A DNA stretch of 64,000 nucleotides from Croceimicrobium sp965656185 (GTDB lineage Bacteria > Bacteroidota > Bacteroidia > Flavobacteriales > Schleiferiaceae). The translations under genes were made by a program, and so were the position numbers. Under the pieces are notes generated by a model. That model saw only the letters and a program-made list of their open reading frames with translations, was not told where the DNA came from and did not search any database. Positions 43,289-51,091 of the stretch are shown in pieces (position 1 is the stretch's first letter; each line of letters begins with the position of its first letter). Location of the stretch: NCBI GenBank assembly GCA_965656185.1, contig CBFHJH010000006.1, positions 62,001 to 126,000 of the forward strand, in the 5' to 3' direction.

Positions 43289-45340
43289 ATGCAGAAAATA
43301 AAAAATTACGTTCAAGGGAAATGGGTAGAAGGAGAAGGCGAGGAGCTGATCGCCAAAGACGCTATCCACGGTGATGCAATTGGTATTGTATCTAGCGCGG
43401 GCTTGGACTATGAAGTGATATTAGATTACGGCAGACGAGTTGGTGGCCCGGCTCTGCGAAAAATGACCTTTCAAGAGCGTGGCCGAATGTTAAAAGCCCT
43501 CGCTTTGCATTTGGTAAAGGTCAAGAACCAGTTTTATGAAACGAGTTTTAAGACTGGGGCCACAAAGATCGATTCTTGGGTAGATATTGAAGGGGGCTTT
43601 GGTAATCTATTTGCCAACGCCTCTTTACGACGTCAGTTTCCGGATCTCCCTTATTATGTGGATGGAGCAGCAGCGCCACTTTCTAAAGGGGGCACCTTTA
43701 TTGGTCATCATATTATGGTTCCTAAGCGTGGAGTGGCGGTACATATCAATGCCTTTAACTTTCCGGTTTGGGGAATGCTAGAAAAGATCGCGGTAAACCT
43801 CATGGCAGGGGTTCCTGCCGTGGTGAAGCCTTCGGAATACACCTCCTTTTTAACCGAGCACGTGGTAAAGGAAATTATCGATTCCAAGATTTTACCTGAG
43901 GGCGCCTTGCAATTGGTAAGTGGTTTGGGTCGTGGTATTATAGACCACGTGCAAACCGGAGACACGGTAACTTTTACCGGATCGGCGGCTACGGGTAAAA
44001 AGCTACAATCTTTGCCTCATATTATTGATCGTTCGGTGGACTTTAACCTAGAAGCAGACTCACTAAACGCTTCTGTATTAGGGCCAGATGTTGAGCCAGG
44101 AATGCCGGAATTCGACATCTTTGTTAAAGAAGTTCATCGGGAAATGACCACCAAGGCAGGACAGAAGTGTACTGCGGTTCGTCGAATTTTGGTGCCCGAC
44201 AATAAGATAGCAGCGGTTCAAGAAGCCTTAACGGCACGCTTGCAAAAAACCTCGATCGGCGACCCACGCGACGAGAAAACCCGTATGGGTTCTCTGGCTT
44301 CTCAGATTCAGGTAGAACGACTTCAGGAAAATATTGAACGCCTCAAGCAGTCGCAAGAAGTGGTTTATGGCGACTTGCGTGACTTTCAAGTATTGGGAGC
44401 TCAACGAGAGAAGGGCGCCTTTGTGAGCCCAACCTTATTCCTAAATAGTAATCCCTTTACCAACACCGCAGTGCATGAGGTGGAGTGCTTTGGTCCTGTT
44501 TCTACCTTAATTCCTTATAAAGGTTTAGACCAAGCGGCCGAGTTGGCCAATATGGGTAAGGGTTCCTTGGTGAGCTCAATAATTACCGCCGATGATAAGA
44601 TTGGTCGCGAATTTGTTGTGGAAGCGGCTCATATGCATGGTCGAATCCTGGTGCTTAACGCTAAGTCTGCCAAGGAAAGTACCGGTCATGGCTCGCCCAT
44701 GCCTTTGTTAACGCACGGTGGTCCGGGGAGAGCTGGTGGCGGTGAGGAAATGGGCGGTAAGCGTGGCATATTGCATTATTTGCAGCGCACCGCTATTCAA
44801 GGTCACCCTGATACCATTACCGAGATTACCCAGGTTTATCAACCGGGAGCCAGCCGTCCAGAAGTAGATAAGCACCTCTTCCGTCAGCATTTCGAAGAGT
44901 TGAAGGTAGGAGATACGGTATACACCCACCGCCATACGGTTACTGATGCCGACATTGCCAGTTTTGCCCAAGTTAGTGGCGATAATTTTTACGCTCATGT
45001 AGACGCTACTTCTTTGGAGGGCACCATATTTGAAGGCAAGGTAGCCCATGGATATTACATTCTTTCGAAGGCGGCAGGAATGTTTGTAGACCCTAAAAAG
45101 GGCCCAGTCTTGCTTAACTATGGTATCGATGAATGTCGTTTTACTAAACCGGTTTATCCCGGAATGACGATAGGGGTGAAGTTTACGGTTAAAGAAAAGA
45201 TCGACCAGGAAAAGCGTAGTGAGGATGATGTCGCCAAAGGCATCGTGAAGTTCAACGTGGATGTTTACGATGAGGAAGGTGAAACTGTTGCTCTAGCTAC
45301 TATTCTAACCATGGTAAAAAAACTAGACCAAAGCGGGTAG
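43289..45340 (+). CDS. paaZ: Bifunctional oxepin-CoA hydrolase / semialdehyde dehydrogenase PaaZ
   Basis: 683-residue fusion. The N-terminal aldehyde dehydrogenase domain (about 1-515) has FTGSAATGKKLQ, the catalytic Glu in FNLEADSLN and the nucleophilic Cys in GQKCTAVRR (about residue 293). The C-terminal MaoC-type hydratase (about 535-683) has DIASFAQVSGDNFYAHVD, with the catalytic Asp and His, then GKVAHGYYILSKAAGMF. The hydratase opens the oxepin ring and the dehydrogenase oxidises the resulting aldehyde to 3-oxo-5,6-dehydrosuberyl-CoA. Length and domain order match PaaZ. It is divergent from the sulfotransferase cluster and followed by a terminator. Confidence 0.96.
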   Translation: MQKIKNYVQGKWVEGEGEELIAKDAIHGDAIGIVSSAGLDYEVILDYGRRVGGPALRKMTFQERGRMLKALALHLVKVKNQFYETSFKTGATKIDSWVDIEGGFGNLFANASLRRQFPDLPYYVDGAAAPLSKGGTFIGHHIMVPKRGVAVHINAFNFPVWGMLEKIAVNLMAGVPAVVKPSEYTSFLTEHVVKEIIDSKILPEGALQLVSGLGRGIIDHVQTGDTVTFTGSAATGKKLQSLPHIIDRSVDFNLEADSLNASVLGPDVEPGMPEFDIFVKEVHREMTTKAGQKCTAVRRILVPDNKIAAVQEALTARLQKTSIGDPRDEKTRMGSLASQIQVERLQENIERLKQSQEVVYGDLRDFQVLGAQREKGAFVSPTLFLNSNPFTNTAVHEVECFGPVSTLIPYKGLDQAAELANMGKGSLVSSIITADDKIGREFVVEAAHMHGRILVLNAKSAKESTGHGSPMPLLTHGGPGRAGGGEEMGGKRGILHYLQRTAIQGHPDTITEITQVYQPGASRPEVDKHLFRQHFEELKVGDTVYTHRHTVTDADIASFAQVSGDNFYAHVDATSLEGTIFEGKVAHGYYILSKAAGMFVDPKKGPVLLNYGIDECRFTKPVYPGMTIGVKFTVKEKIDQEKRSEDDVAKGIVKFNVDVYDEEGETVALATILTMVKKLDQSG

Positions 45341-45357
45341 AAAGGTGAAAACCAACT

Positions 45358-45396
45358 GAGAGCCCTGAATTTAAAAGGGCTCTCTTTAATTTTTTA
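45358..45396 (+). terminator. Terminator after paaZ
   Basis: GAGAGCCCT, loop GAATTTAAA, AGGGCTCTC: a perfect 9-bp stem followed by TTTAATTTTTT. Confidence 0.88.
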
Positions 45397-45409
45397 AGCC
45401 AAAAAGGGC

Positions 45410-45748
45410 ATGATAACGTATTGGCATAATAAGCCTCCAGAGGCACCATTTTACGCGGTGATCTTTATTTCCCAAAAGTCGGAGAACCTAGCAGGTTACG
45501 CTGAAATGGATCAACGCATGATGGAACTGGCCCAAGGACAAGAAGGTTATTTGGGCTATTCGTCGAAGGGCGATGGGCTTTCGGGTATTTTTATATCCTA
45601 TTGGCGCGATAAAGAAGCGATTGCCAATTGGCGTTCCGATTTAGAGCATGGTAAGGCTAAAGCTGAGGCCACACGATGGTATGCCTATTACCACAGTATG
45701 ATCACCAAAGTGGAAAGCAGCCATATACACGGGGAGCAGCTCCTCTAG
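45410..45748 (+). CDS. Antibiotic biosynthesis monooxygenase (ABM) domain protein
   Basis: 112-residue dimeric alpha-beta barrel domain of the ABM family. Typical features are FYAVIFISQK near the start, the middle QGYLGYSS-like segment (GQEGYLGYSSKGDGLSGIFI in part) and the end YWRDKEAIANWRSDLEHGKA. Members act as small-molecule monooxygenases or heme-degrading enzymes, but many have unknown roles. It directly follows the paaZ terminator and may have its own promoter. A link to phenylacetate is not shown. Confidence 0.85.
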   Translation: MITYWHNKPPEAPFYAVIFISQKSENLAGYAEMDQRMMELAQGQEGYLGYSSKGDGLSGIFISYWRDKEAIANWRSDLEHGKAKAEATRWYAYYHSMITKVESSHIHGEQLL

Positions 45749-45759
45749 ACTTATTGAAA

Positions 45760-46506
45760 CTAATTAGTACCAGGTTTTTTACTTGCCTGCTCGTAAATTT
45801 TGATTTCGGGGTTCCACGGCCTGCCGTCACCATTCACATCGATTTTGATCCAGGCAAAAACGGTATCGTTGGGACGTATAGAGCGTAGGCTTAAATAATG
45901 AAGCCCCACGTCTTCTGCATAAAGCGGGGTGTAATATTCTGAGTGAAACTGAGTGAATTGATCGAAGTCGTAGTAGTGTAAAAGCGCATCACTTTGCCAA
46001 TGGTTGGCATTGAGGAAATCGTCTCCCTTGTTCAGCATTTCAGGATGGTCACCTAGGTATCGGTAGGCGATAAAATCATCTTGTGCGCCCGAGCATTGGT
46101 TGGTAGCTTTATTGTAATAATAATTGTTTAGGTGTGGATCACCGACACCTGGGGTATTGCAATAGAAAATACTATCCCTAAAGGGCAAGGCCGCAATTTC
46201 CCAAATATAACTTTGGGTGGTGTCGGTAAAAAACCGCAAGGAATAATTCCCAGCCATGTTCCCATAATAACTTTCCCTTTCCAAATAAAAATCGGTGTTC
46301 CCGTCCAGCTCTAGGTCAAAGCGGTAGAGCTGGTCATCGTAAAGGTTTAAAGGGGGATTGTACTGAGAATAAAAATCGCCCGAATCTCTTTCGCCCACTT
46401 TAAAAGGAGGGTCCACGAATAAGGGAGGGGGATTCGTTTGGTTAGAGTTTTTTTGGCAGCCGAATAATGCGCCAAGGACGAAAAGGGTTAGTATACGAAG
46501 CTTCAT
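45760..46506 (-). CDS. Predicted lipoprotein of unknown function
   Basis: 248 residues with lipoprotein signal MKLRILTLFVLGALFGC (lipobox LFGC). The mature part is beta-rich with many aromatic residues (YNPPLNLYDDQLYRFDLELD, FYLERESYYGNM), and its C-terminal segment VFAWIKIDVNGDGRPWNPEIK may be a small calcium-like loop. I do not recognise the family. It is convergent with the ABM gene (11-base gap) and divergent from the enoyl-CoA hydratase gene. Confidence 0.75.
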   Translation of the reverse strand: MKLRILTLFVLGALFGCQKNSNQTNPPPLFVDPPFKVGERDSGDFYSQYNPPLNLYDDQLYRFDLELDGNTDFYLERESYYGNMAGNYSLRFFTDTTQSYIWEIAALPFRDSIFYCNTPGVGDPHLNNYYYNKATNQCSGAQDDFIAYRYLGDHPEMLNKGDDFLNANHWQSDALLHYYDFDQFTQFHSEYYTPLYAEDVGLHYLSLRSIRPNDTVFAWIKIDVNGDGRPWNPEIKIYEQASKKPGTN

Positions 46507-46575
46507 ATATTAAATATAGGAATTTTGAAGGACTTTATCCACAGGGCGGACCCTGCTCATCTATCCTCAAAAAAC

Positions 46576-46583
46576 TATTTTTG
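46576..46583 (+). promoter_or_regulatory. Putative -7 element of the enoyl-CoA hydratase gene
   Basis: TATTTTTG matches TAnnTTTG and lies 18 bases before the ATG at 46602, supporting that start over the upstream frame opening at 46467. Confidence 0.5.
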
Positions 46584-46601
46584 TGGCAAAATCATTTTAA
46601 A

Positions 46602-47372
46602 ATGTCTGAAGCCCTTAATCAAGGATATATTAAATCTGATCTAAAAAACGGTCTAGCCACGATCGAGTTTTTCCACCCACTGAGTAATTCTTTACCCAGC
46701 AAATTGTTAGCCGAACTGGCAGATTCTATTACCCAAGCAGGTAATAATGAGGAGGTAAAGGTGATTCTTTTAAAGTCGGCCGGGGAGCGCGCGTTTTGCG
46801 CGGGCGCCTCTTTTGATGAGCTTATTTCTATCCAAGATATGGATCAAGGCAAGAAGTTTTTTAGCGGTTTTGCCAATGTGATCAATGCGATGCGAAAGTG
46901 CCCCAAGTTCATCGTGGGTCGCGTGCACGGAAAAGCGGTAGGCGGTGCAGTAGGTTTGGCTTCATCGGTTGATTATTGTTTTGCCACAAAATTCGCTAGC
47001 GTTAAACTCAGTGAATTAGCAGTAGGGATTGGACCTTTTGTAGTTGGTCCAGCGGTAGAGCGCAAGATCGGTTTGAGTGGCATGAGTGAGTTGGCTATAA
47101 ATGCCACAGAATGGCGCGATGCCGAGTGGGCTCATCAGCGAGGCTTGTACTATCATTTACACGATTCGGTGGAAGAGATGGATGCGGAAATTGCCGCTTT
47201 GATCGAGCGATTAAAAGGCTTTAACCCCGATGCGATGGCCCAATTAAAAGGAGTCTTCTGGCGCGGTACCGAAGATTGGGACGAGCTCCTGGCCGAAAGA
47301 GCTGCCATGTCTGGAAAATTGGTCCTTTCAGATTTCACACGCAATGCCATTCAAGCGTTTAAAAAGAAATAA
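46602..47372 (+). CDS. Enoyl-CoA hydratase/isomerase family protein, possible PaaF
   Basis: 256 residues from the ATG at 46602; the extra upstream frame overlaps the divergent lipoprotein gene and is not credible. Crotonase fold: oxyanion-hole segments FCAGASFDEL (about 67-76) and HGKAVGGAVGLASSVDY. Of the two catalytic Glu residues of hydratases, the second is present (KLSELAVGIG), but the first position, normally in GGxCELA, reads GGAVGLA, so it is Gly. The enzyme may be an isomerase or an atypical hydratase. It would fit the PaaF step (2,3-dehydroadipyl-CoA hydration) in this region, but this is unproven. The DUF3078 gene follows after one base. Confidence 0.8.
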   Translation: MSEALNQGYIKSDLKNGLATIEFFHPLSNSLPSKLLAELADSITQAGNNEEVKVILLKSAGERAFCAGASFDELISIQDMDQGKKFFSGFANVINAMRKCPKFIVGRVHGKAVGGAVGLASSVDYCFATKFASVKLSELAVGIGPFVVGPAVERKIGLSGMSELAINATEWRDAEWAHQRGLYYHLHDSVEEMDAEIAALIERLKGFNPDAMAQLKGVFWRGTEDWDELLAERAAMSGKLVLSDFTRNAIQAFKKK

Positions 47373-47373
47373 A

Positions 47374-48270
47374 ATGAAGAAGCTGTACGCAATCTTAGCT
47401 CTTGTTATGAGCTTCGGCCTTAGTGCCCAAGAAGACGAAAAGTCGGGACCATGGAAGACCGGCGGAAACTTTGGACTTCAGTTCACCCAAGCCTCCTATA
47501 CCAATTGGCAGGCCGGTGGGGTAAACTCGGTGGCAGGAAACTCTTTGGTGAACTTATTCGCCAATTACGACCCTAGTGAAAAGTGGAGCTGGAATAACAG
47601 CCTCACCTTGGCCTATGGCCTTAACTATCAAGACACCATTTTTAATAAGACGGAAGACCGTATCGAATTGGAATCACGCCTAGATTACAATAAGAGTAAA
47701 CACTGGAATTATTCTGCCTTGATCAATTTCAGGTCTCAATTTGCTCCGGGATTTGAAAACCCAGGCGAATCGGGTGACGATATCAAGATCTCTGACTTCC
47801 TGGCACCCGGTTACCTTCTAACCGGTATTGGTGCAACCTATAAGAATAAAAACTTAACCGCTTACCTATCGCCAGCCACTTCCAAAACTACCTTTGTAAT
47901 GGTAGACCGTTTGGCGCAAGCTGGGGCTTTTGGCGTGCAAGACTCCAACAACATTCGCTTTGAATTAGGAGGCTACGTAAACTTGACCTACAAGAAAAAA
48001 CTCTGGGACAATGTTGACCTGCAAGCGCGTCTCGACCTATTCTCCAATTATTTGGAAGACCCTACTCTAGTTGATGTGAATAGTGAGCTTCTGGTATTTT
48101 TTAAGGTAAATGAATACATTAAAGCTAATATTACCCTCGCTTACATTTACGATCACGATGTGAAATTCGACCTAGATGATAATGCCGCCACCGCAGCTGT
48201 TCCGCGTGGTCAGTTTAAACAAGTATTAAGCATAGGCTTCAGTTACGATTTTGGAGCCACTAAAGATTAA
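47374..48270 (+). CDS. DUF3078 outer-membrane protein
   Basis: 298 residues from the ATG at 47374, giving signal peptide MKKLYAILALVMSFGLSAQ. DUF3078 signature: GPWKTGGNFGLQFTQASYTN and the WQAGGVNSVAGN box at residues about 25-60, then repeated aromatic-ended strands (WSWNNSLTLAYGLNYQ) forming a barrel of about twelve strands, ending IGFSYDFGATKD. It starts one base after the enoyl-CoA hydratase stop, so they share a transcript. The molecular role of the family is unknown. A terminator follows. Confidence 0.88.
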   Translation: MKKLYAILALVMSFGLSAQEDEKSGPWKTGGNFGLQFTQASYTNWQAGGVNSVAGNSLVNLFANYDPSEKWSWNNSLTLAYGLNYQDTIFNKTEDRIELESRLDYNKSKHWNYSALINFRSQFAPGFENPGESGDDIKISDFLAPGYLLTGIGATYKNKNLTAYLSPATSKTTFVMVDRLAQAGAFGVQDSNNIRFELGGYVNLTYKKKLWDNVDLQARLDLFSNYLEDPTLVDVNSELLVFFKVNEYIKANITLAYIYDHDVKFDLDDNAATAAVPRGQFKQVLSIGFSYDFGATKD

Positions 48271-48290
48271 GCCCTAGGGCGGAAGTGTAT

Positions 48291-48317
48291 AAAGGCTGTC
48301 TTCGGACAGCCTTTTTT
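48291..48317 (+). terminator. Terminator after the DUF3078 gene
   Basis: GGCTGTC (48294-48300), tetraloop TTCG, GACAGCC (48305-48311), then TTTTTT. A stable UUCG-capped hairpin. Confidence 0.93.
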
Positions 48318-48376
48318 ATTGCCAAGTATCTTTAGGGCTCTTCCCTCTGCATTTGCGATATTTGTCCTGTAAAACA

Positions 48377-50461
48377 ATGTCCATGTCTAGCAAGTCTGAA
48401 ACTCAAGCCCAAGCCATTGATAAGGAAACCGCTTTAAAGGCCTATCGCCTCATGAGCATGTCCAAGCAAATGGCCGAGCTCTACGAAGAAAACAAGGAGG
48501 TTACCGCTAAGTATGTGCATGCGAGTTCTCGCGGGCATGAAGCTATTCAGTTGGCTCTAGGTTTGCAGTTAAAGCATTACGACTATGTAGCGCCATATTA
48601 CCGAGACGACTCAATCTTGCTCGGTATTGGTATGCGCCCCTATGACTGTATGCTCCAATTGCTTGCCAAAAGGGATGACCCCTTTAGTGGCGGACGGAGT
48701 TATTATTCACACCCTAGTTTAAAAGACGAGGATAAGCCAAAAATTCCCCATCAATCTTCTGCTACTGGCATGCAAGCCATTCCAACGGCTGGGGTAGCGA
48801 TGGGCATTCAATACCGTGAAAAGATGGGTTTGGCCGAAGAAGCCCAGCCAGCGATCGCGGTTTGTTCCATTGGCGATGCGGCAATGACCGAGGGTGAAGT
48901 TTCCGAAGCGCTGCAAATGGCTGCTCTGAAACAGTTTCCATTATTATTCTTGGTACAGGACAATGAGTGGGATATTTCGGCCAACGCAAAAGAAACTAGA
49001 GCGCAAAATGCAGCGGAATTCGTTAAAGGCTTTCACGGAATCGAGACACGCAGTATAGATGGGGCTAACTTCGAAGAATCCTATCGCACGGTAGAAGAGG
49101 TGCTTGCCACCATGCGCGCCGAGCGTCGCCCCTTTTTGATCCACGCCAAAGTTCCATTGCTGGGGCATCATACTTCTGGGGTGCGCAAAGAATGGTACCG
49201 CGACGATCTAGAAGAGCACGCTAGTCGTGACCCTCACCCTAAATTGCATCAGTATTTACTAGATCAGGGAATTAGCGAAGAGGAGCTTAATACCATCTAT
49301 CAGGAAGCGGGTGAAACGGTTAAAACAGATTATGCAGAAGCGTTAAAACAGGAAGATCCGCGCCCCGAAGACCTTTTCACGCACGATTTTGAAGCCAGTC
49401 CGATTATTGAAGAGAAGGGAGAACGCAGCCCGAAAGGAAAGGAGAAAACGGTGATGGTAGACGCGGCCTTATTTGCCATTCAAGAGTTGATGGCAGAACA
49501 TAAAGAAGCTTTATTGTATGGGCAGGACGTAGGCGGTCGATTGGGCGGTGTTTTCCGTGAGGCTGCCACCTTAGCGCAAAAATTTGGCGACGACCGGGTT
49601 TTTAACACCCCAATACAAGAGGCTTTTATAATTGGCTCTACCGTTGGCATGAGTGCGGTTGGACTAAAACCATTCGTGGAGGTTCAATTTGCCGATTACA
49701 TCTGGCCAGGCTTAAACCAATTGTTTACCGAGGTAAGCCGCAGTAACTATCTTTCTAATGGTAAATGGCCCGTAAGTGCAGTAATTCGGGTGCCCATTGG
49801 TGCTTACGGCAGCGGCGGACCATACCATAGCTCTAGTGTAGAAAGCGTGCTAACTAATATTCGCGGAATCAAGATCGCCTATCCTAGTACGGGAGCCGAT
49901 CTTAAAGGACTAATGAAAGCAGCTTATCACGATCCAAATCCCGTGGTAATGCTGGAGCATAAAGGATTGTATTGGTCTAAGATTAAGGGAACCGAAGATG
50001 CTAAGACAGTAGAACCTTCGGCAGATTACGTGGTGCCTTTTGGTAAAGGACGCATTGCCTATGAGGCAAGTTCCGAGAGTATGGAAACGAACCAGAGCCT
50101 TTTAGTGATTACCTATGGCATGGGAGTATACTGGGCTAAAACGGCCCGTAAGGCTTTAGATAATAAAGTAGAAGTCATAGACCTTCGCACCCTATATCCA
50201 CTCGATGAAGAGTTGATCTTAGAGCGGGTAAGAAAGCATCACAAAGTATTGATCGTTACGGAAGAGCCAAGTCGCAATGGCTTTTCACAAGGATTAGCGG
50301 GCTGGATTCAACAAGAGGCATTTGAAAGCCTGGATGCACCAGTAATGGTTATTGGGGCAGAAAATATGCCAGCAATACCCTTAAATAGCACTTTGGAAGC
50401 CACAATGATTCCCAATGCTGAAAAGGTTCAAGAAAAGTTAGAAGAATTAGCTCGCTACTGA
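48377..50461 (+). CDS. Fused E1 alpha/beta of a thiamine-diphosphate 2-oxoacid dehydrogenase
   Basis: 694 residues from the ATG at 48377 (a TTG at 48353 or the ATG at 48383 are alternatives). The alpha half (about 1-340) has the thiamine-diphosphate motif GDAAMTEGEVSEALQMAAL ending LVQDNEW, and the YVAPYYRDDSILLGIGM segment of branched-chain E1. The beta half (about 365-694) has LYGQDVGGRLGGVFREAATL, NTPIQEAFIIGSTVGMS and GAYGSGGPYHSSSVE. It would decarboxylate a branched-chain or related 2-oxoacid and acylate the lipoyl group of E2. The one-chain architecture is common in Bacteroidota. No E2 or E3 gene lies next to it. Confidence 0.92.
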   Translation: MSMSSKSETQAQAIDKETALKAYRLMSMSKQMAELYEENKEVTAKYVHASSRGHEAIQLALGLQLKHYDYVAPYYRDDSILLGIGMRPYDCMLQLLAKRDDPFSGGRSYYSHPSLKDEDKPKIPHQSSATGMQAIPTAGVAMGIQYREKMGLAEEAQPAIAVCSIGDAAMTEGEVSEALQMAALKQFPLLFLVQDNEWDISANAKETRAQNAAEFVKGFHGIETRSIDGANFEESYRTVEEVLATMRAERRPFLIHAKVPLLGHHTSGVRKEWYRDDLEEHASRDPHPKLHQYLLDQGISEEELNTIYQEAGETVKTDYAEALKQEDPRPEDLFTHDFEASPIIEEKGERSPKGKEKTVMVDAALFAIQELMAEHKEALLYGQDVGGRLGGVFREAATLAQKFGDDRVFNTPIQEAFIIGSTVGMSAVGLKPFVEVQFADYIWPGLNQLFTEVSRSNYLSNGKWPVSAVIRVPIGAYGSGGPYHSSSVESVLTNIRGIKIAYPSTGADLKGLMKAAYHDPNPVVMLEHKGLYWSKIKGTEDAKTVEPSADYVVPFGKGRIAYEASSESMETNQSLLVITYGMGVYWAKTARKALDNKVEVIDLRTLYPLDEELILERVRKHHKVLIVTEEPSRNGFSQGLAGWIQQEAFESLDAPVMVIGAENMPAIPLNSTLEATMIPNAEKVQEKLEELARY

Positions 50462-50620
50462 TTTCAGTTCCAAACACTGAAATTGATAGTTGAACTGCTT
50501 AAAGAGAGTCCGGCGATTGTAACTAATCGCTGGTCCATTCGCTCTGTTATTGATCAACCTAATTTGGCTGCCTCGGCCAGCATCCCCACGCTGACCAATA
50601 AGTTTGTTTAAAATTCCCAT
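50447..50620 (-). CDS. Possible 57-residue small protein
   Basis: The minus-strand frame from ATG 50618-50620 to a stop at 50447-50449 begins MGILNKLIGQRGDAGRG and is rich in Arg, Asn and Gln, with no hydrophobic segment. A purine run AAAGGGGAAA lies immediately before the ATG, a little too close for an ideal ribosome site. Its last 15 bases overlap the 3' end of the convergent E1 gene. I do not recognise it. It could be a chance frame. Confidence 0.35.
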   Translation of the reverse strand: MGILNKLIGQRGDAGRGSQIRLINNRANGPAISYNRRTLFKQFNYQFQCLELKSVAS

Positions 50621-50911
50621 TTTCCCCTTTATTTTGAGTTTCTAAGGTAAAAAGTGACATTCAATTTACCAAGACCAAAAGGTTATTTTTCAGGTAATTA
50701 CACTTAAACCCGCGCTACCACTGGGAAAAAGAGCGCTAGTTGCTAACACTTTATCAACACTGGGGGTTTCTGGTTTCTTCACTTTTGGTTTAATGCAGGG
50801 TTCGGGGAGTCAGGACCTTATGGATCACGGCGGATAAAAAACGGAAAATACAGGCTAAGCGGAACGGAACTTCAGAATGACTAGAAAATTGCTTAAAAGT
50901 CAATTCATTCA

Positions 50912-50928
50912 AACTTTTTGGCAAAAAG
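50912..50928 (+). repeat. Inverted 17-base element, left copy
   Basis: AACTTTTTGGCAAAAAG. It is the exact reverse complement of 51035-51051 and is itself a near-palindrome (CTTTTT...AAAAAG), as for a dimer-binding site. Confidence 0.75.
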
Positions 50929-50930
50929 AA

Positions 50931-50955
50931 AGGGGAAGCTTTAGATACTTCCCCT
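50931..50955 (+). terminator. Terminator-like hairpin in the intergenic region
   Basis: AGGGGAAG, 9-base loop, CTTCCCCT (8-bp perfect stem), followed by CTTGTTTC. The T tract is weak. No gene ends just upstream, so it may end a small RNA or be a control hairpin. Confidence 0.45.
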
Positions 50956-51034
50956 CTTGTTTCAAACTAAATCAAAACAATTAACCAAACCTTAACCTGA
51001 CATAAATAACTACAAAGGATAAGCTTGGTTCATG

Positions 51035-51051
51035 CTTTTTGCCAAAAAGTT
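51035..51051 (-). repeat. Inverted 17-base element, right copy
   Basis: CTTTTTGCCAAAAAGTT on the plus strand, the exact reverse complement of 50912-50928. The copies are 106 bases apart and flank the hairpin. Confidence 0.75.
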
Positions 51052-51091
51052 CAACAAAAAGCGTAAATAACTGAATACCAGTGATAAAAAT

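Larger units (their letters stand above)
50621..51091. other. Non-coding stretch with hairpin and paired inverted elements
   Basis: No convincing gene is seen between the E1 gene (or the possible 57-residue frame) and the M28 peptidase. The stretch is AT-rich and holds a terminator-like hairpin (50931-50955) between two inverted 17-base elements (50912-50928 and 51035-51051). It could encode a small RNA or be a regulatory region. Confidence 0.5.

Noticed and set aside
44708..45049. 113-codon minus-strand frame over paaZ
   Set aside because: Antisense to the PaaZ hydratase domain.
46467..46601. Upstream extension of the enoyl-CoA hydratase gene
   Set aside because: It overlaps the divergent lipoprotein start and the putative promoter; the fold begins near 46602.
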